DNA of 64,000 nucleotides from Sphaerulina vaccinii (GCA_022570795.1 JAKUDP010000012.1:992001-1056000), one strand, 5' to 3'; positions 22,249 through 34,256 are shown, counted from the first letter of the stretch. A program made the numbers and translations. The notes: generated by a model not told the origin, from the letters alone.

Positions 22249-23480
22249 GATGAAGCCGTGGTGGCCGTTGCCGACCAAATGAATGAGATCTGGAAATAAT
22301 GTCAAACGAGTGTATCAGATTCAGACATGAAGAAGTGAACGGTTTGCACCAACAAATCGTGGTAAGAGAGAGATCACGACGGGTGAGGAAGAGGAGATGT
22401 CAACCTCGCCACAAGGCGGGATCACGTCGCGAGCGATACGGAAGCATGGACATATCCTACCATACCCAGCCGTGGCCGTCTCTGAACGCGTGAAAGCATC
22501 GTCGTGTCTGCCGCAGCTTGTGAAGACGAGGAGTCGCGGGAGATGAGAAATCGTCCGGCCTACTCGTGGTTCTGTTTCACGCCTTGCCGACTTGAGCTTT
22601 GTGGCTTGGCCATCTCCGTAGAATAGGGATCTTAAACTTCTCTCTAGAAGCATACCGTCAACGTCTGTCGAGATGAGAGGAACGATGATAGGTCGAATCT
22701 TGTCAAGCATGTCATGGTCGAGTGTTCGTGCTTCAAGAATCAACGGTATTTGTCCAACTTGGCAAAAGCTGCAAAGGGCCGCGGCGTGCAAGAAGCAGAT
22801 CGCATTTTGTCCTTCGGCTCAGGATCGTTTTGCCTGCATACACGCACACCACACGTCCATGGACAGCTGCACTTGAAGAGGCATGTACCACAGGCGTTCC
22901 TTCCCATTCGAGGCGAGCAGGGCGCCCAAGTCGGAAGAGATGATCATGCTGCGAAACGCGTCCTCCGGAAAGTCAGACCTGTCGACAAGGCACAGGCTGA
23001 AGCTGAAGCTGTTGAAGCTGGTTTTGATCATCTGGAGCGCAATGGTTGCGACTTCCTCGACGAGGCTCGCGCTCGTGGTTCGCACCCGTCATCGCGGCAG
23101 AAGACTACCATGCAGCTGGTGTGTGAGAGCGGAAAAGGAAAGTGTAAGAAGAAAAGAAGTGAAGTGCGGAGGAATCGCGAAGATCTGAGAAGCACCAATC
23201 TTGACATCCTGGACGATGGGTGAACCTCGTATCGGCGCACAACTCCTTATCAGCAAGTACAAGATACATCTACAAGAGCAACAAGATAAAGTGGCAACGG
23301 CCGCCGCTGTGCAAAGGCTCTCCTTGAGCATACAGAATACTACTGATCTATGAAAAGCTACTATGCAACTTTTTGGTATCATCGACAAACACACGAGTGT
23401 AGATCTGGAGTCATGGCCGAAGCTGCCGGCCTCACGACATCCTTGCTTTTTCTGGCCCCCATACATGCTTTTGCTGCTCA
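22249..23480. other. 1.2-kb spacer with coding-like fragments
   Basis: No complete gene could be built. On the minus strand, 22819-23085 reads as a plausible protein piece (SLVEEVATIALQMIKTSF and SDLGALLASNGKERLWYMP), and 22321-22791 is open for 156 codons, but no start, splice path or family joins them. They may be exons of an unrecognised gene or a decayed one. A plus-strand frame (22714-23223) over the same bases looks like the shadow. Confidence 0.3.
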
Positions 23481-26400
23481 CTACTGAGGCGTCACTGTCC
23501 CAGTCTTCATACTGTAAGGCGCCAGGACCTTCTTCGCATTACATATTCTCCAAGCCAAATTCCTAACATTGCCATCGGCTTGAACAACCTCAGGCGCAAA
23601 CTCGATACCGAACATCTGCTGGACAGCGTACACAACGCGCTTAGCATACTTGCCTTCGCGTTCCAGAGTGGGACCAAATTGCTCGTCAAAACTCCTAGGA
23701 GCCACGTCTGGGTCGCGATCGAAGCAGTTCTGGACAATCGGAAGTAGAGTCTCCTCGACTGCGCTTCGTGCAAGACCTTCGTGGCTTGTGACGAGCGCTT
23801 CGTCGTCGACTCGGCTGATTTTGATCTCGAAGGGCAGAGAAGTTGCCATGACGTTGTACTTGCCATCGTGATGGTAGCGGAACTCGAAGACGCCTTGAGT
23901 CCACCAGAGCTTGTCACCGGAGAACTCAATCTCGCCCATAAGGATGTCTCCATCTGTGCCGGACACCTTCTTGTCGGCCACGAGGATTCCCTGGTCGGCC
24001 TTGTTGTAGTCGTGCGCTCCTGGAGTGACCGCAGCCCAGCGACCTTGCGATCCGACCTTGGTCACTTCCCGAGATGCGTTGTCGCCGACACGATATAGGC
24101 CGATCCAGTCGCGTTTGCTGTGGTTCAAAGGGGCAGTCCACTTTATCTTGACTGGAGCGCCATACTCTACCACGAGCCTCTCGAAGCTGTCTGTGCGCTG
24201 AAGTGGCTGTTGGCCAATCTCACTCTCTCTTCCGCTGTGCGCGGCTTCAGCCTTCAGCACATCGGAGTGCGCGGCATCGATCTGAATGGAGTAGTCCTTG
24301 GGATCGAAGCCTGCAAGATCCGGAGCAAGTCGTGTGACTGTGAGTCGCGTTGGGAACTGCTTGAACAGTGTCTGCGAATCTTGCACGAAGGTGCTCAATC
24401 CGGCAGCAAGCTTTGGGCCGGCTTGGTCAATGAAATCTTCGAGAGAGTCCAGCGTATCATCGAGGACCTTGTCAACGCTCGATTGCCACTTCCTGACAGG
24501 TGATGGCAACGAGCGTTGCATGGTTTTTGAGACTCCGGATTGCTGGCGCACATTCTGTCTGTACAGCTTGTGCATGTGAGGCTTTTCGATGAATTGGATG
24601 AAGCATAGCGTGAGCGCGTGAGACAGGAGCGCCAAAAAAAAGATGGCTTTGCTCCATGTCATGATGGCAACGCCCCATATGCCCGCTAGGCCAATTGTGC
24701 GTTCGGGGTTGTTCAAGAAGCGGTAGATGCCACCATAGGTGAGCTTAGGCGCGTCTTGTGGGAAGAAGAAATCGCCGAAGAACCAACCAAACTCGCCAAG
24801 CGACTCGTAGATGCTCGCGATTGTCCAGACTTGGAGCGAGATCAGAGCGACCCCGATGACATGTCGTAGAAGCGCCATTCCGTAAGTCCAATTCGATGGT
24901 AAGCCTGAGTTCAGAGACATCAGCCACAATGTTGTGCAAGACCTGCATGGTGCTATTCATAACTTACCATACATCTTCCAGGCGGCGCAGATAAAGCTCG
25001 TGTAGCACATAACCATGCTGATATGGTAGATTCCCTTCCACTGACGCCACGCTTCCTCGGTACCGAGGCCAAACTTGACGAAATGGCGTGTCCACCACTT
25101 CTCGTTCGATTGGCGATCCAGGATGAAGCCGATGCCAATGGAGTACCAAAGCCGCCAGCCGATGGCGCTTAGCACGAAGAAGGCTTGCCACAGCCATGTC
25201 GCTGGCGTCAGAAAGGCAACAGTATACATATAGACCTGAAGCAGTATCACAGAGAGGTCTGTCACACGATGGAGGTCAATGTTCTGCAAGCCAACCAAGT
25301 TGTGTACTGGCGATGAAGATGGCGATGGGCTTTGGTGCGACTCGCTATTCACGTTGCCAGCGCTCAGGAGACGAGTCGAGTATTGCAGCCGTTTTGGTGG
25401 CGAGTCTGGAACCTCGTCTGCACGCTTGAGTGGTGCAGGTGCGTTGTAGGTGCGCTCCTACAGGCAGACACTGTCAGTGATGAACTCTCGTTCGATGCAA
25501 AGATTGAGCTTACGATGTGTGGGTTCTCCACGAAAGCCAGAAACAATAATTGGGCAGCATGTGCAACAATAGAGATGAAGAGCACCTTGTAGCTCGCAGC
25601 CATCATGGCAATGCCATAGTAGCCAACATAGCCGATCGAGTACATTGGATGGGGTGCGAGTTCGAAGACTCCATCGAATGTCAGGTCTTGGTCAATCAGG
25701 TAGAAGAAGTCTCCCCAGTACCAAGCGAAGTCCTTGACAACTCTGTGCGCGTCGAGCTTCACCCAGAGGTTGAAGGCAATAAGCAGCCAGCCAAAGATCC
25801 ACCTGGCTGCGGTCATTGCAAGCTTTTCGTTGACAGGCCTGCCCCCGCATGCGTATGCAAACAAGCAGTACGCAGTGAAGTCAGACATCAGGATCAAGTC
25901 CACAACGCGACGAAACAGAAGCCAAGTATTGTATTCAATGGGAGCATCTTCGAACTTATAGTCCTTGGGAATCTTGGTCTCCATTTCTCTTTTGAGCAGT
26001 TTGTACATTCCGGGTCGCGGATTGTTGCCTGTCGTGGGGTTCTCGAATATCTTGGTCTTCCTTGCCCATGCCACTAAACGTTTGTGGTGAGACTGGTTGT
26101 GAAGCAGCCATCCAATGCCGAAGTTGTAGCATGCTCTCCAGAAGAGAAACACAATAGCGAATACTGGAACACGTAAGAAGGACGGCAGCAGCCACATGAG
26201 GAAGAACTGCAGTCCAAGAGCAATCACGATGCCAATGTCGGACATGGCTTTGGGTTGCCTTGGGTCGAAAAGTTGAGACACCATATCCTCAGTATGAGGC
26301 ACAGTGAATACTACACGCGAAACGTATCAGCGCTGTTTGGTGCTTCTGGGCTTGTCGCGTTGGGTAGCATGCTGGCGAGGACATATACATGATTCAATCC

Positions 26401-26678
26401 TGCCTCAGATAGTAGCACTGCGAGGCAAGCTCGCTGATGAATGACCTCTCGACGCGTAGACCAGGAAGACTAGACTCACCTGTGCCATCCAATGTCCGCC
26501 CATATGTCTTCTTGTCCTTCTCGCTCTTGCCGTTCTGCTCTTCTTCGCGATTCAGCGCCTTCACCGTGTCTGAGGCAGTCTCGACGGACAGCCCTTGCTG
26601 TGGTGCATCTGGCTTCTGTGTAAGCCTCTCGCGCAGGCCGCTGGCGTCGAGGCCAGCGCCGCCATTGGGTTCAGACAT
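23481..26678 (-). CDS. CHO2: phosphatidylethanolamine N-methyltransferase (CHO2)
   Basis: Model: exons 26678-26480, 26310-25514, 25457-24968 and 24904-23481 (introns of 169, 56 and 63 bp), giving 969 residues, normal for fungal Cho2. The enzyme transfers the first methyl from S-adenosylmethionine to phosphatidylethanolamine on the way to phosphatidylcholine, in the ER membrane. Splicing restores family landmarks: DGTVFTVPHTEDMVSQL across intron 1, VENPHIERTYN across intron 2 and MYGGLPSNWTYG across intron 3. Two related multi-TM methyltransferase halves each contain a WGDFFY/FGDFFF box, plus APHPMYSIGYVGYYG in the first and NNPERTIGLAGIWG in the second. A soluble C-terminal domain with KIKWTAPLNHSKRDWIGLYRV follows. 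Expression in fungi is often controlled by inositol/choline elements; none was identified here. Confidence 0.96.
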
Positions 26679-28328
26679 GACTGGTGATCGGGTCCTTCGA
26701 GTTGAAGTCGAAGTGTCGTCTGCTGCCTTTCCGTTGAGGTAAGGTGGCAGCAGCGAGAAAAAGAGGTGGTGGATCGCTACCAGGTATTTACCGGAAGCCC
26801 ATATGCGTTCATAGCATGCATTCGGCGGGGTTGTTATGGATATGCTTTGGCGTAGTGAAATAAGTCGTGTCGTTTGAGCACAAGCCGATGCAATTGGTTG
26901 TGAGGTGCAGAAATGGCGCTATAGACTCGGCCAATATATGTGTGGTAACATCAACCACACTCGCTAGAGACAAAGGTTTGACTCGTTCCTGCGATGCTCC
27001 ATCATCAGTAATAACAACAACATCGACAATAAGCAACTTACGCTGAGGGATATCCAGATCTCCCAAATGCCTCCAGAAGTATCTGCGGCATTGTCGGACT
27101 GATGAGTATACTTGCCGTGCGGCCGCTGCGACAGTGACAAGCGATTTCCAGGCTCCAATGGTCCGGCCAGTAATCACCGAGTACCATCCATTCACTTTCG
27201 ACTTGCATAACCATTGAACAATTTCGGCTCGAGCTGGTGCTGTACTGCTGCAGGCTTGTGTCCCAGCTTCCTCATCAGGCTTGTACCTCACGGCATAGCC
27301 TGGAACTGAATCTCGCCTGCACGCTTGAGAGCTGTACGCGGAGTTATCACCGAGCATCGAATATTGAAACGGAAGAAGCTTCATTTGTACCAGGAGTCCA
27401 GGCGTAGGGCGTGCTCGCTGCAGTTCTTGGAGGCAATGCTCTGTTGTAGCCAGGCGTATGAGGTAACACGATGCCGCACATTCTCATGTGTCTAAATCTC
27501 TGGAACAGGCGACTTCTTATTCCAACGAATTGGTTGCAGCCGAAGTGAGTCCATGACACATGTGAAAGTGCAGATGTAGCTATCCGTGCTGAATCCATAA
27601 GCTCTGGTCTCCGCGAGTCTCATCGAAAGAAACAGTTGGACACTTTCACCATCACAGAGGAAACCAGGTCACGACAAACCCTCACATCAGACTGCACGGC
27701 CCAGACGCAACACCATCGTTCGTGTCCGAAACAGTACCAGCAGAGTGAAGTCAACGACTAAGAACTGTTCCTGGGAGAGTCGCGGTCACGACAGCGAAAT
27801 TGGACGCTGTGCTGAACCCGCTGCATCGCATCTCCAGCAGCCGCCACGAGTCATGTCTCACAACTTGAAGAGTGACAGCAGCCTCCAACGTGGCAATGCA
27901 CAACAACCGCGATATGTCAAATACTCACACATAGTCTACAGAATATGCTGAATACAACAGGTGAAGTCGAAATAGACTGCATCGCCTCGGCGGAGTACCG
28001 ACGCTTCCATAATTGGGCACTGGTACCATGTTGTCAAAGTTGCGGTAGCCCAAAGAGGTTCGAAATTCCCGGACATATCAAGAGGAGCGATCATCTGTTC
28101 GTGAGACTCAAGTTTCAAGTTGCTATCAATACACAGTCGGCATATCAGCCTCAAAGACTTTTGTTGGCAGCCTCTGGCCAGCCGTGGTATATCTAATTGT
28201 ACAAGTAGCTGTGAAGCTTCCATCTTATTTTGAACGCCTTGCTCCCAAAAAGTGCTGATGTGAAAACAGTGTCAACAAATCTTCGCTAATGCAGAAACAA
28301 TCTTGATCATTCTCCTTCTTCCTCTCCA
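26679..28328. other. 1.65-kb gene-poor spacer
   Basis: Between the CHO2 promoter and the 3' end of the MFS gene. Besides one 191-codon open frame (listed separately) only short frames occur. No transposon ends or tandem repeats were seen. Confidence 0.35.
26809..27384 (-). CDS. doubtful open frame, hypothetical
   Basis: An ATG-started frame of 191 codons in an otherwise empty spacer. No domain, signal peptide or convincing amphipathic pattern was recognised. A GTAAGT that could be a splice donor lies inside it, near 27040, so if it is a gene the real model may differ. It is listed because its length is unusual for a non-coding spacer in this window, but it may be chance. Confidence 0.2.
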   Translation of the reverse strand: MKLLPFQYSMLGDNSAYSSQACRRDSVPGYAVRYKPDEEAGTQACSSTAPARAEIVQWLCKSKVNGWYSVITGRTIGAWKSLVTVAAAARQVYSSVRQCRRYFWRHLGDLDIPQRKLLIVDVVVITDDGASQERVKPLSLASVVDVTTHILAESIAPFLHLTTNCIGLCSNDTTYFTTPKHIHNNPAECML

Positions 28329-31010
28329 TCAAGCACGAGGCACGTCAACGAGGGTACTAACCTCAGATGAGTGGCGCGTGCCACCTTCAAGGTCGACAGG
28401 CTTCTTCTCTTGCACCACCGAGCGGGAGATCCGAACGAAAAGCACTGCAATAAGCAGACCCAATCCGGCAGATGCAGCGGCGTAGATGAACGCGTACTTG
28501 TAGCCCCGATTGGCACGCTGATCTGCGAGCATCAATTGGTCCGCTGGTGATGCGTTGTCCGGGATGATGATAGCATTCTCGGCCTTGACAGCCACGATCT
28601 CAGATATGGAGAGCGAGAATGACATGGCGAGGTTGACCAGTATCGAAGAGACAGCTCCTGCCAGTCCTTGATACCGAAGTGGTGAGACCGAGGACAGAAA
28701 CACCACGGAAATGGTGAACGTGAGGTCGATTCCGATAGTGGCGCAAAGCATCGACGGCATGACGAAGGACCAGTAATGCAAAGGTAATGGAGCCAGAGCC
28801 AGCAGAAGTGGTGCGCCGATCCATGCAATCCCGGAGATGACCAGCAACGCCAGGATGGGAACAATGTGAAGTAGTGCACCTCCCACGACACACAAGATCA
28901 GACCACCAACTGCAGTCGGCGTGTACCAGGCCGCGAGCGTCAGGCCTTGTACACCATGAGCTGTACCAGTTGCAGAAGCACTTGAGAAGTACTGCGCAGA
29001 CTCGTACAGCCAGACACCATATGAGGCGTAGAAGCAGAGGCAAGCCAGTGAGAAGGCTTTGACGCTCCTCGGCGAGAAGAAGTCGAATGGTAGGAGTGGA
29101 CAAGTCGCATACCATCCTTCGACCCAGAATGCTGTGACTAGACAGGCCAATCCAGTGATCAGAGGTCCCAGGACCATCGGGAACGTCCAGCCAGACCTTG
29201 CAGTATCGAACTGATTCGCATAAGGTTCGACTGAAAGAGCATATGCCACCAAAATCAGCCCACCAGTGATCAAGAAAGCTCCAATCCAATCCATCTTTAA
29301 GCCCAACTGCTGCCTGTCTGTCCTATCATGAGGCACAGTCATATAAGCCGTAACAGCAGTAACAAACGACAAAATCGCCGCAATCCAAAAGTACCACCCG
29401 GGCACACTGTTTGGTAAAGCCCCAGCAGCCAAGAATCCCGCAAAGAACCCCAGCGGTGCACAACCAGAATACAAGCCCAAGACAAGATTCTTTCTCGGAC
29501 CTTCAGGATAAATACTTCCAATCATCGCGAAAGTCGAAGGAATATAAGCTGCAATAGCCAAACCTTGCATAGCTCTGCCGATGTCCAGAAGTACTGTCGC
29601 TTTCGCGAAACCTGCGAGTAAAGACCAGATCCCGAGCCATCCGACGCCGAACATGAATGGGAGATAGCCGCCGTACATGTCGCTGATGCGAGCGAATGTG
29701 AGGAGTGTGGCGCTGAGGATTAGGCTGAGGAGGGAGGCGGGCCAGAACATTCCGAGAGAGCCGGGAGCAGCGATAGATGAACTGCTGTATCTGTTCATTA
29801 TCTTCGGAAGTTCGATTGCGAAGCCGGAAATCATGTACTCTGCGAGGAATTGTGTCATGGCTATGGTGAAGCAGAAACCGACTTCGGCTGCGAAAGTGCG
29901 GAATTTGTTCTTGGGTTGTTCGATTTCAGCAGTAGCATCCTGGTCGGGTACTTGGCGTTCATCGATTGAGTAAGCTCCGGGGGTATTGGGCACAGAAGGA
30001 CAGGACTTTTCGTCAAAAGTCAAATCAGCACCAGCGATAGTGTCCGGTTCATGAATTGTCGGCGCTCGCGAAATGGTCGGCTCTCGTGTTGTTGTTGTTG
30101 GCGTTGTTGAAGAGTCGTAATATGTGGCTTGTTGCTCCTCATCAGTCAGAGCAGACTGAATGTAAGATGAAGCACGCTTCCACTCGGCTTTCTCTTCACG
30201 ATATGTGATGAGACTATCGAGACTCTGGAGCCGAGTGAAAGAAGCTTTAGGCTTGAGTGGCATAGTCGACGATCGCCTCGAACTGCTGCGTGACACTGAA
30301 GTTTGTTGCTGATGAGAAGAAGGTTGTACAAGAGAAGGGAGTTGCCAGGGGTCGTCCGAAGGTGGTGGTGGCGGCGGCGGTAGTGGCTTTCCAGAAGCGT
30401 CGACATTATGGTGGAACAGCGGAGCTGATCTCGAAGGAGGATGACTGCGAGGACGCTTGGACTTCTTCGTTAATGTTGTCTCGAGCATGTCGTCTGTGAG
30501 TGTAGGCTCCATGTTCGCACTTGGTGCAAGTGACCTGCGAGCACTTGCACGCTGGAGTCGACTTTCGAATCTGAGTGAAGAGTGTCGAGCTGGTGCATGA
30601 AGCATCGACAATCTTGAAGAAGCGTGAATAGTCGGTCCTTGCACAGTCACAGTCCGAGGAGGAGATAGATCGGAGTCAAGCCTTGTTTCTCGGCTGATGA
30701 AACTGTGCCGTGAACTAGGCTTAACAGCCTGTGCAAGAGCTCGGATAGTTGAAGATGAGGCCGTCCATGGTCTGTCGTCTATAGCGTGCGTGCCAACGAA
30801 ACTCTCTGATATCGGGCGCTGGCGCTTTTGAGTTTGGGTCGCAGTAGACTTCTTCAGCTTCCTTGAGGGGGAGCGTGGTGTAGACGTGCGGGATACCATT
30901 GATTGTCGCTTGGCTTGAAGGTCTGGAGTGGACACTGGCCTTCGTGGAGAAAGACATTGAACTTCTTGGGGTCGAAGTCTTGGAAGAGGAGGACTTGTTG
31001 GACTGCTCAT
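28329..31010 (-). CDS. MFS transporter, 14-TM (DHA2-like), with long disordered N-terminus
   Basis: The transporter frame is open from 31061, but its first ATG is at 31010 (893 residues). Residues ~1-390 are Ser/Pro/Arg-rich and cytosolic, with a run of ten prolines. From about residue 400 there are ~14 hydrophobic helices, with the MFS motif-A-like RISDMYGGY after TM2 and a TM5 segment with GLYSGCAPLGFFAGF. This suggests proton-coupled export or uptake of small molecules in the plasma membrane; the substrate is unknown. A second frame, starting with a good ATG at 31068, is strongly coding-like over the first ~75 codons (MGFAGGLLRRLSSRRRR, then INGIPHVYTTLPLKEAEEVY). The true N-terminus may lie there, which would need a one-base frame correction near 30760-30850. 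The transporter core is certain; the start is not. Confidence 0.82.
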   Translation of the reverse strand: MSSPTSPPLPRLRPQEVQCLSPRRPVSTPDLQAKRQSMVSRTSTPRSPSRKLKKSTATQTQKRQRPISESFVGTHAIDDRPWTASSSTIRALAQAVKPSSRHSFISRETRLDSDLSPPRTVTVQGPTIHASSRLSMLHAPARHSSLRFESRLQRASARRSLAPSANMEPTLTDDMLETTLTKKSKRPRSHPPSRSAPLFHHNVDASGKPLPPPPPPPSDDPWQLPSLVQPSSHQQQTSVSRSSSRRSSTMPLKPKASFTRLQSLDSLITYREEKAEWKRASSYIQSALTDEEQQATYYDSSTTPTTTTREPTISRAPTIHEPDTIAGADLTFDEKSCPSVPNTPGAYSIDERQVPDQDATAEIEQPKNKFRTFAAEVGFCFTIAMTQFLAEYMISGFAIELPKIMNRYSSSSIAAPGSLGMFWPASLLSLILSATLLTFARISDMYGGYLPFMFGVGWLGIWSLLAGFAKATVLLDIGRAMQGLAIAAYIPSTFAMIGSIYPEGPRKNLVLGLYSGCAPLGFFAGFLAAGALPNSVPGWYFWIAAILSFVTAVTAYMTVPHDRTDRQQLGLKMDWIGAFLITGGLILVAYALSVEPYANQFDTARSGWTFPMVLGPLITGLACLVTAFWVEGWYATCPLLPFDFFSPRSVKAFSLACLCFYASYGVWLYESAQYFSSASATGTAHGVQGLTLAAWYTPTAVGGLILCVVGGALLHIVPILALLVISGIAWIGAPLLLALAPLPLHYWSFVMPSMLCATIGIDLTFTISVVFLSSVSPLRYQGLAGAVSSILVNLAMSFSLSISEIVAVKAENAIIIPDNASPADQLMLADQRANRGYKYAFIYAAASAGLGLLIAVLFVRISRSVVQEKKPVDLEGGTRHSSEVSTLVDVPRA

Positions 31011-31068
31011 CTTGATCTCTTCTTCGGCGGGAGGAGAGTCTCCGCAAGAGGCCGCCAGCAAAGCCCAT

Positions 31069-32459
31069 GAAGTGCGATGATTAGATCTTGGATCGCTGGA
31101 TTATTGTATATGTGTATGTGCTTGTATGAACGATCGTGCGGTGTATGCAAAGATGATTGTTTATGGAAGGTGACCAAGATGTGGGAGACAGCAAAAGTCG
31201 GTTCGTGGGAAGTCAACACGTTGGACCTGCGTGTCTCTCACTTATATGCTGTTTGCTGCTGAGCTGCAGGAATCCATGAACAAGGATGGCTGCATGTAAG
31301 GTGGGAAGGGAGGGGTTTAAACAAACACATACCAGTAACACGGGCCCAACAGCCTGTCAAGACTACTGGATCTCATAAGAATGGATCATCCAAAGATCAC
31401 TGACCCACTGTATAGACCATGGACGGCCTGTCACGCGGCAGCGCTGGTAACAGATGGCAATTTTCCTGTGAGAGCCTAGGATTGTACGACCAGCCCCAAG
31501 TTCGGATACAGCAGACACTGCGTACAACCTCCCCTTAGAACCAAACTTATCTGTGACTGATCAAGCAGAAACTGCTGTAGTGGATGGTCATTTCTGACGT
31601 TGACAAGTGGCAGACGCTGTGCAGAGACCACGCAGGAACTGAGCGTTTCAGGCGCGGCTGCATTGGGCCGCCTGTACAGTACCGATCTTCATGGTCGCCG
31701 TCTGCAAGATGTTTCGGTCCGTGTCGCCAGAGTGAGATCGTAGACATGGGCTGGAGCCTGGTCGTCGGCGCGACAGATCGTAAAGAGGAGAAGGTCGTAT
31801 ATCGGTCGCTGGGGCGAGATGGGATCCACCTTTGGCCGTTTCGCGTCTCACTCTGATTCTTGTGGGTATTCGTATCACAATACTGGACTAGCAAGCAGTG
31901 CGGCAATCCCATATAAGTGACAGCAAACGTCGTGCTACCGTTCAGCTTGATACGTAGGTGACGTGTGGCTACGGATTCGATGCCGTTGGGGGTGAGTTGC
32001 ATCGACTTGCATGTTCGCCTGGCTTGCAGAAGTTGCAGGGATGCTGGACGAAAAAAATCCGATGGTGATACAGCGCATCAAGCGACGCAGGTACTCATGC
32101 GGCCTGGATCCTCTTGCAAGACGCGATCCTGGTCAATGGAAACTGTTCTCAGGTACAGATTTGTTGTTCGCACACGACCTGCAGCAAGTGTAAGTTAAGT
32201 GGAGAGAAAGTAAGAAGTGAGGTGTGAGAATTTTGCTAGCAAGGCCGAGCATTGCCGAAGATGCAATGTACGAAAGCAGCATCATGAATCCATCGTATTT
32301 CCAACAAACAACATGTCAATCGAACCAAGCAATGCGCAAAACAGAATCGCGACCCGACTGACAAACATAGATCTTCACGCTTCCGTCATCTCCGCAGACG
32401 CCATGCCGCCTCACAGAACTCCCCGAACATGCCAAATACAACGTTCGTTTGGACCTCCA
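31069..32459. other. 1.4-kb spacer
   Basis: Upstream of the MFS gene and downstream of the coiled-coil hypothetical. One minus frame of 151 codons (31547-32002) has no protein-like features. I see nothing else. Confidence 0.35.
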
Positions 32460-33344
32460 TCAAGCCTCATTGCCAGAAACATCGGATATCCTGTCCGGTA
32501 CAGGGCCGACGCTGACGCCTCTCTTGGTAGATGGCGGCGCCAGATCTCCCAAGTTCAGCTGAGCAGCGTTGGCAGAGACGCATCTCTTGTGTAAGGACTT
32601 ACAAGAACTTTCCGAGGCACCAAGACTTGTCGTCGTCAGTGGAGAAGCAACGTCCGGAAGTTCAGGCACAGCATCTTGCTCAGATGATGACTTCTCGCTA
32701 TTGTTGCTGCCCTCTGTTGCGCATTGGCTTTCGAAGTTGAAGGCAAATGCAGTCAGCATGTCTTGTGCGTGCAAATGTTGCTCGTTGTTGAGAGATTCAG
32801 TGACAATGGCTAGGCCTTGCGTTTGCGGCTCGTGATAGCCACTGTCCGCAGAGTGAGACCCATGTGGCGAAGATAATCGTTCCGGCAGGCCAGACAAGTC
32901 CCAGTATTGGGGACGGCTCTGGGACGCCGGCCTGTGCGCTGCATATGGAGTAAACACTGGGCTGAAAGGAGTCAACGGACAGTATGCGCAGGGTGAAGGC
33001 GCAAATTGGGTCGACCACGGAGTCGGCACCGGGGAGTTGTATGCGTTGTATTCCATTGAAGCAATGAGGTCACTACACTGCCTCAGAGCGTCATGAAGGT
33101 TTGCCTGTTGCGATTCCATGTCGTGGATTGTACCTTTGGTCAAGACACGAGAGTATTGCCATTTCTTGCGCTGATCTCTCGTCAGTTGTCTCTCCTGTCG
33201 CTCGGCTAGCACTCTTTCCACTTTGGAGATCTTCTTGTACAGCTTGCTGAGCTTCTGATGTGTGCCTCCGAGTTCTGCGGTATAGTTGCGATGCTGCTCG
33301 TACAGCAGGCTCAGCATGTCGGGTGCTGTATGGAGGGACAACAT
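32460..33344 (-). CDS. coiled-coil hypothetical protein
   Basis: A 294-residue open frame with a real ATG at 33344 (a second Met nine codons on). Residues ~10-110 form a charged helical/coiled-coil segment (QKLSKLYKKISKVERVLAERQERQ, then KGTIHDMESQQANLHDALRQC). Next is a Pro/Tyr/Ser-rich middle (PCAYCPLTPFSPVFTPYAA), and the C-terminal third is acidic and Ser-rich. There is no DNA-binding, zinc or transmembrane feature. It could be a regulatory or scaffold protein; the family is not recognised. The helix pattern and composition make a real gene likely. Confidence 0.55.
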   Translation of the reverse strand: MLSLHTAPDMLSLLYEQHRNYTAELGGTHQKLSKLYKKISKVERVLAERQERQLTRDQRKKWQYSRVLTKGTIHDMESQQANLHDALRQCSDLIASMEYNAYNSPVPTPWSTQFAPSPCAYCPLTPFSPVFTPYAAHRPASQSRPQYWDLSGLPERLSSPHGSHSADSGYHEPQTQGLAIVTESLNNEQHLHAQDMLTAFAFNFESQCATEGSNNSEKSSSEQDAVPELPDVASPLTTTSLGASESSCKSLHKRCVSANAAQLNLGDLAPPSTKRGVSVGPVPDRISDVSGNEA

Positions 33345-34256
33345 CTTCTATTGTTCTGCTGTTTCGAGCAGTATGGTTGGATGCGGTGTTTCGCAAGAGG
33401 CAGGCTCGTCGCGCAAAGGTAACCTGTGTACAAGAGAGCAGATGGTGGAGGTTCTATGTACGCTTCAGCTTGAGTAACAGTTCCTTTGGCACGCCTCTTG
33501 CGATGATAGTGATACTCGAGAGAAGCAAATGAGACAGGCTATTTCTGAGTTATCGCTATGGTGGCGGTATGTCCACAATGGATCTCTTTGATGTCCGGTG
33601 ATTACCATCCACCTGGCTGTCATGCTCTGCTTCCGGACAAAGAGTGTAGGACGCGCAACCCCGCAGTATCTCGACATATTGTCGCTGGTATCTTAACATC
33701 AATGAGTAATCGTATGCGGTCCGCCTAGGCCGATGAACAAGATGCTCAGTGCTCGAATAAACCTAGAGTCGCACACAGATCATGGGATTTCCATATTCGC
33801 TTGCGACACGCGGCGCTCACGAGCACAGCCATGCACGAGTATCAATATCCAGAAAAGTAAGCTGCGAGCTTGAACAAAGAGATCCGCCAAGCTGTGGACC
33901 TCTCAAGGCCTCCTGACACACCCGGGTAGATCGGGTCTGAAACACTCAACGCCAGATTGTCGGTCGTTCCAGATCGGAAAATGACAAGTTCGTCCACTGC
34001 TTCGGTTTTGATATACGATCGGGTTGGTCGCCCCGACGATTGAAACGCGATTCGAAGCGACGATGAAGGATTGACGTCTAGGAAGTTGTAGGCAGCAATC
34101 TTCGCAGGGCGTCAGATGCTGCCGGTAGGTCATCGGCTGGTGCGTGATCGACGCGCTTCTGCGTCCACATACGAATGTGGCAATTGTAGTATTCATGGCC
34201 ACGGTAAGCATCGGAGATGAATACTGTCCAGATATGTCCACTTGCTTTCCATCACA
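33345..34256. other. 0.9-kb spacer
   Basis: Upstream of the coiled-coil gene and downstream of the radical SAM gene. A 112-codon minus frame (33903-34241) is not protein-like. Nothing else was seen. Confidence 0.35.

Noticed and set aside
26311..26479. 169-bp CHO2 first intron as an introner-like copy
   Set aside because: No similarity to the THR4 introns on either strand.
27145..27189. Weak resemblance of WYSVITGRTIGAWKS to the RNase H1/viroplasmin N-terminal motif
   Set aside because: Only the first ~10 residues fit; the following conserved Trp and Val-x-Gly-Phe positions are missing and the surrounding frame is doubtful.
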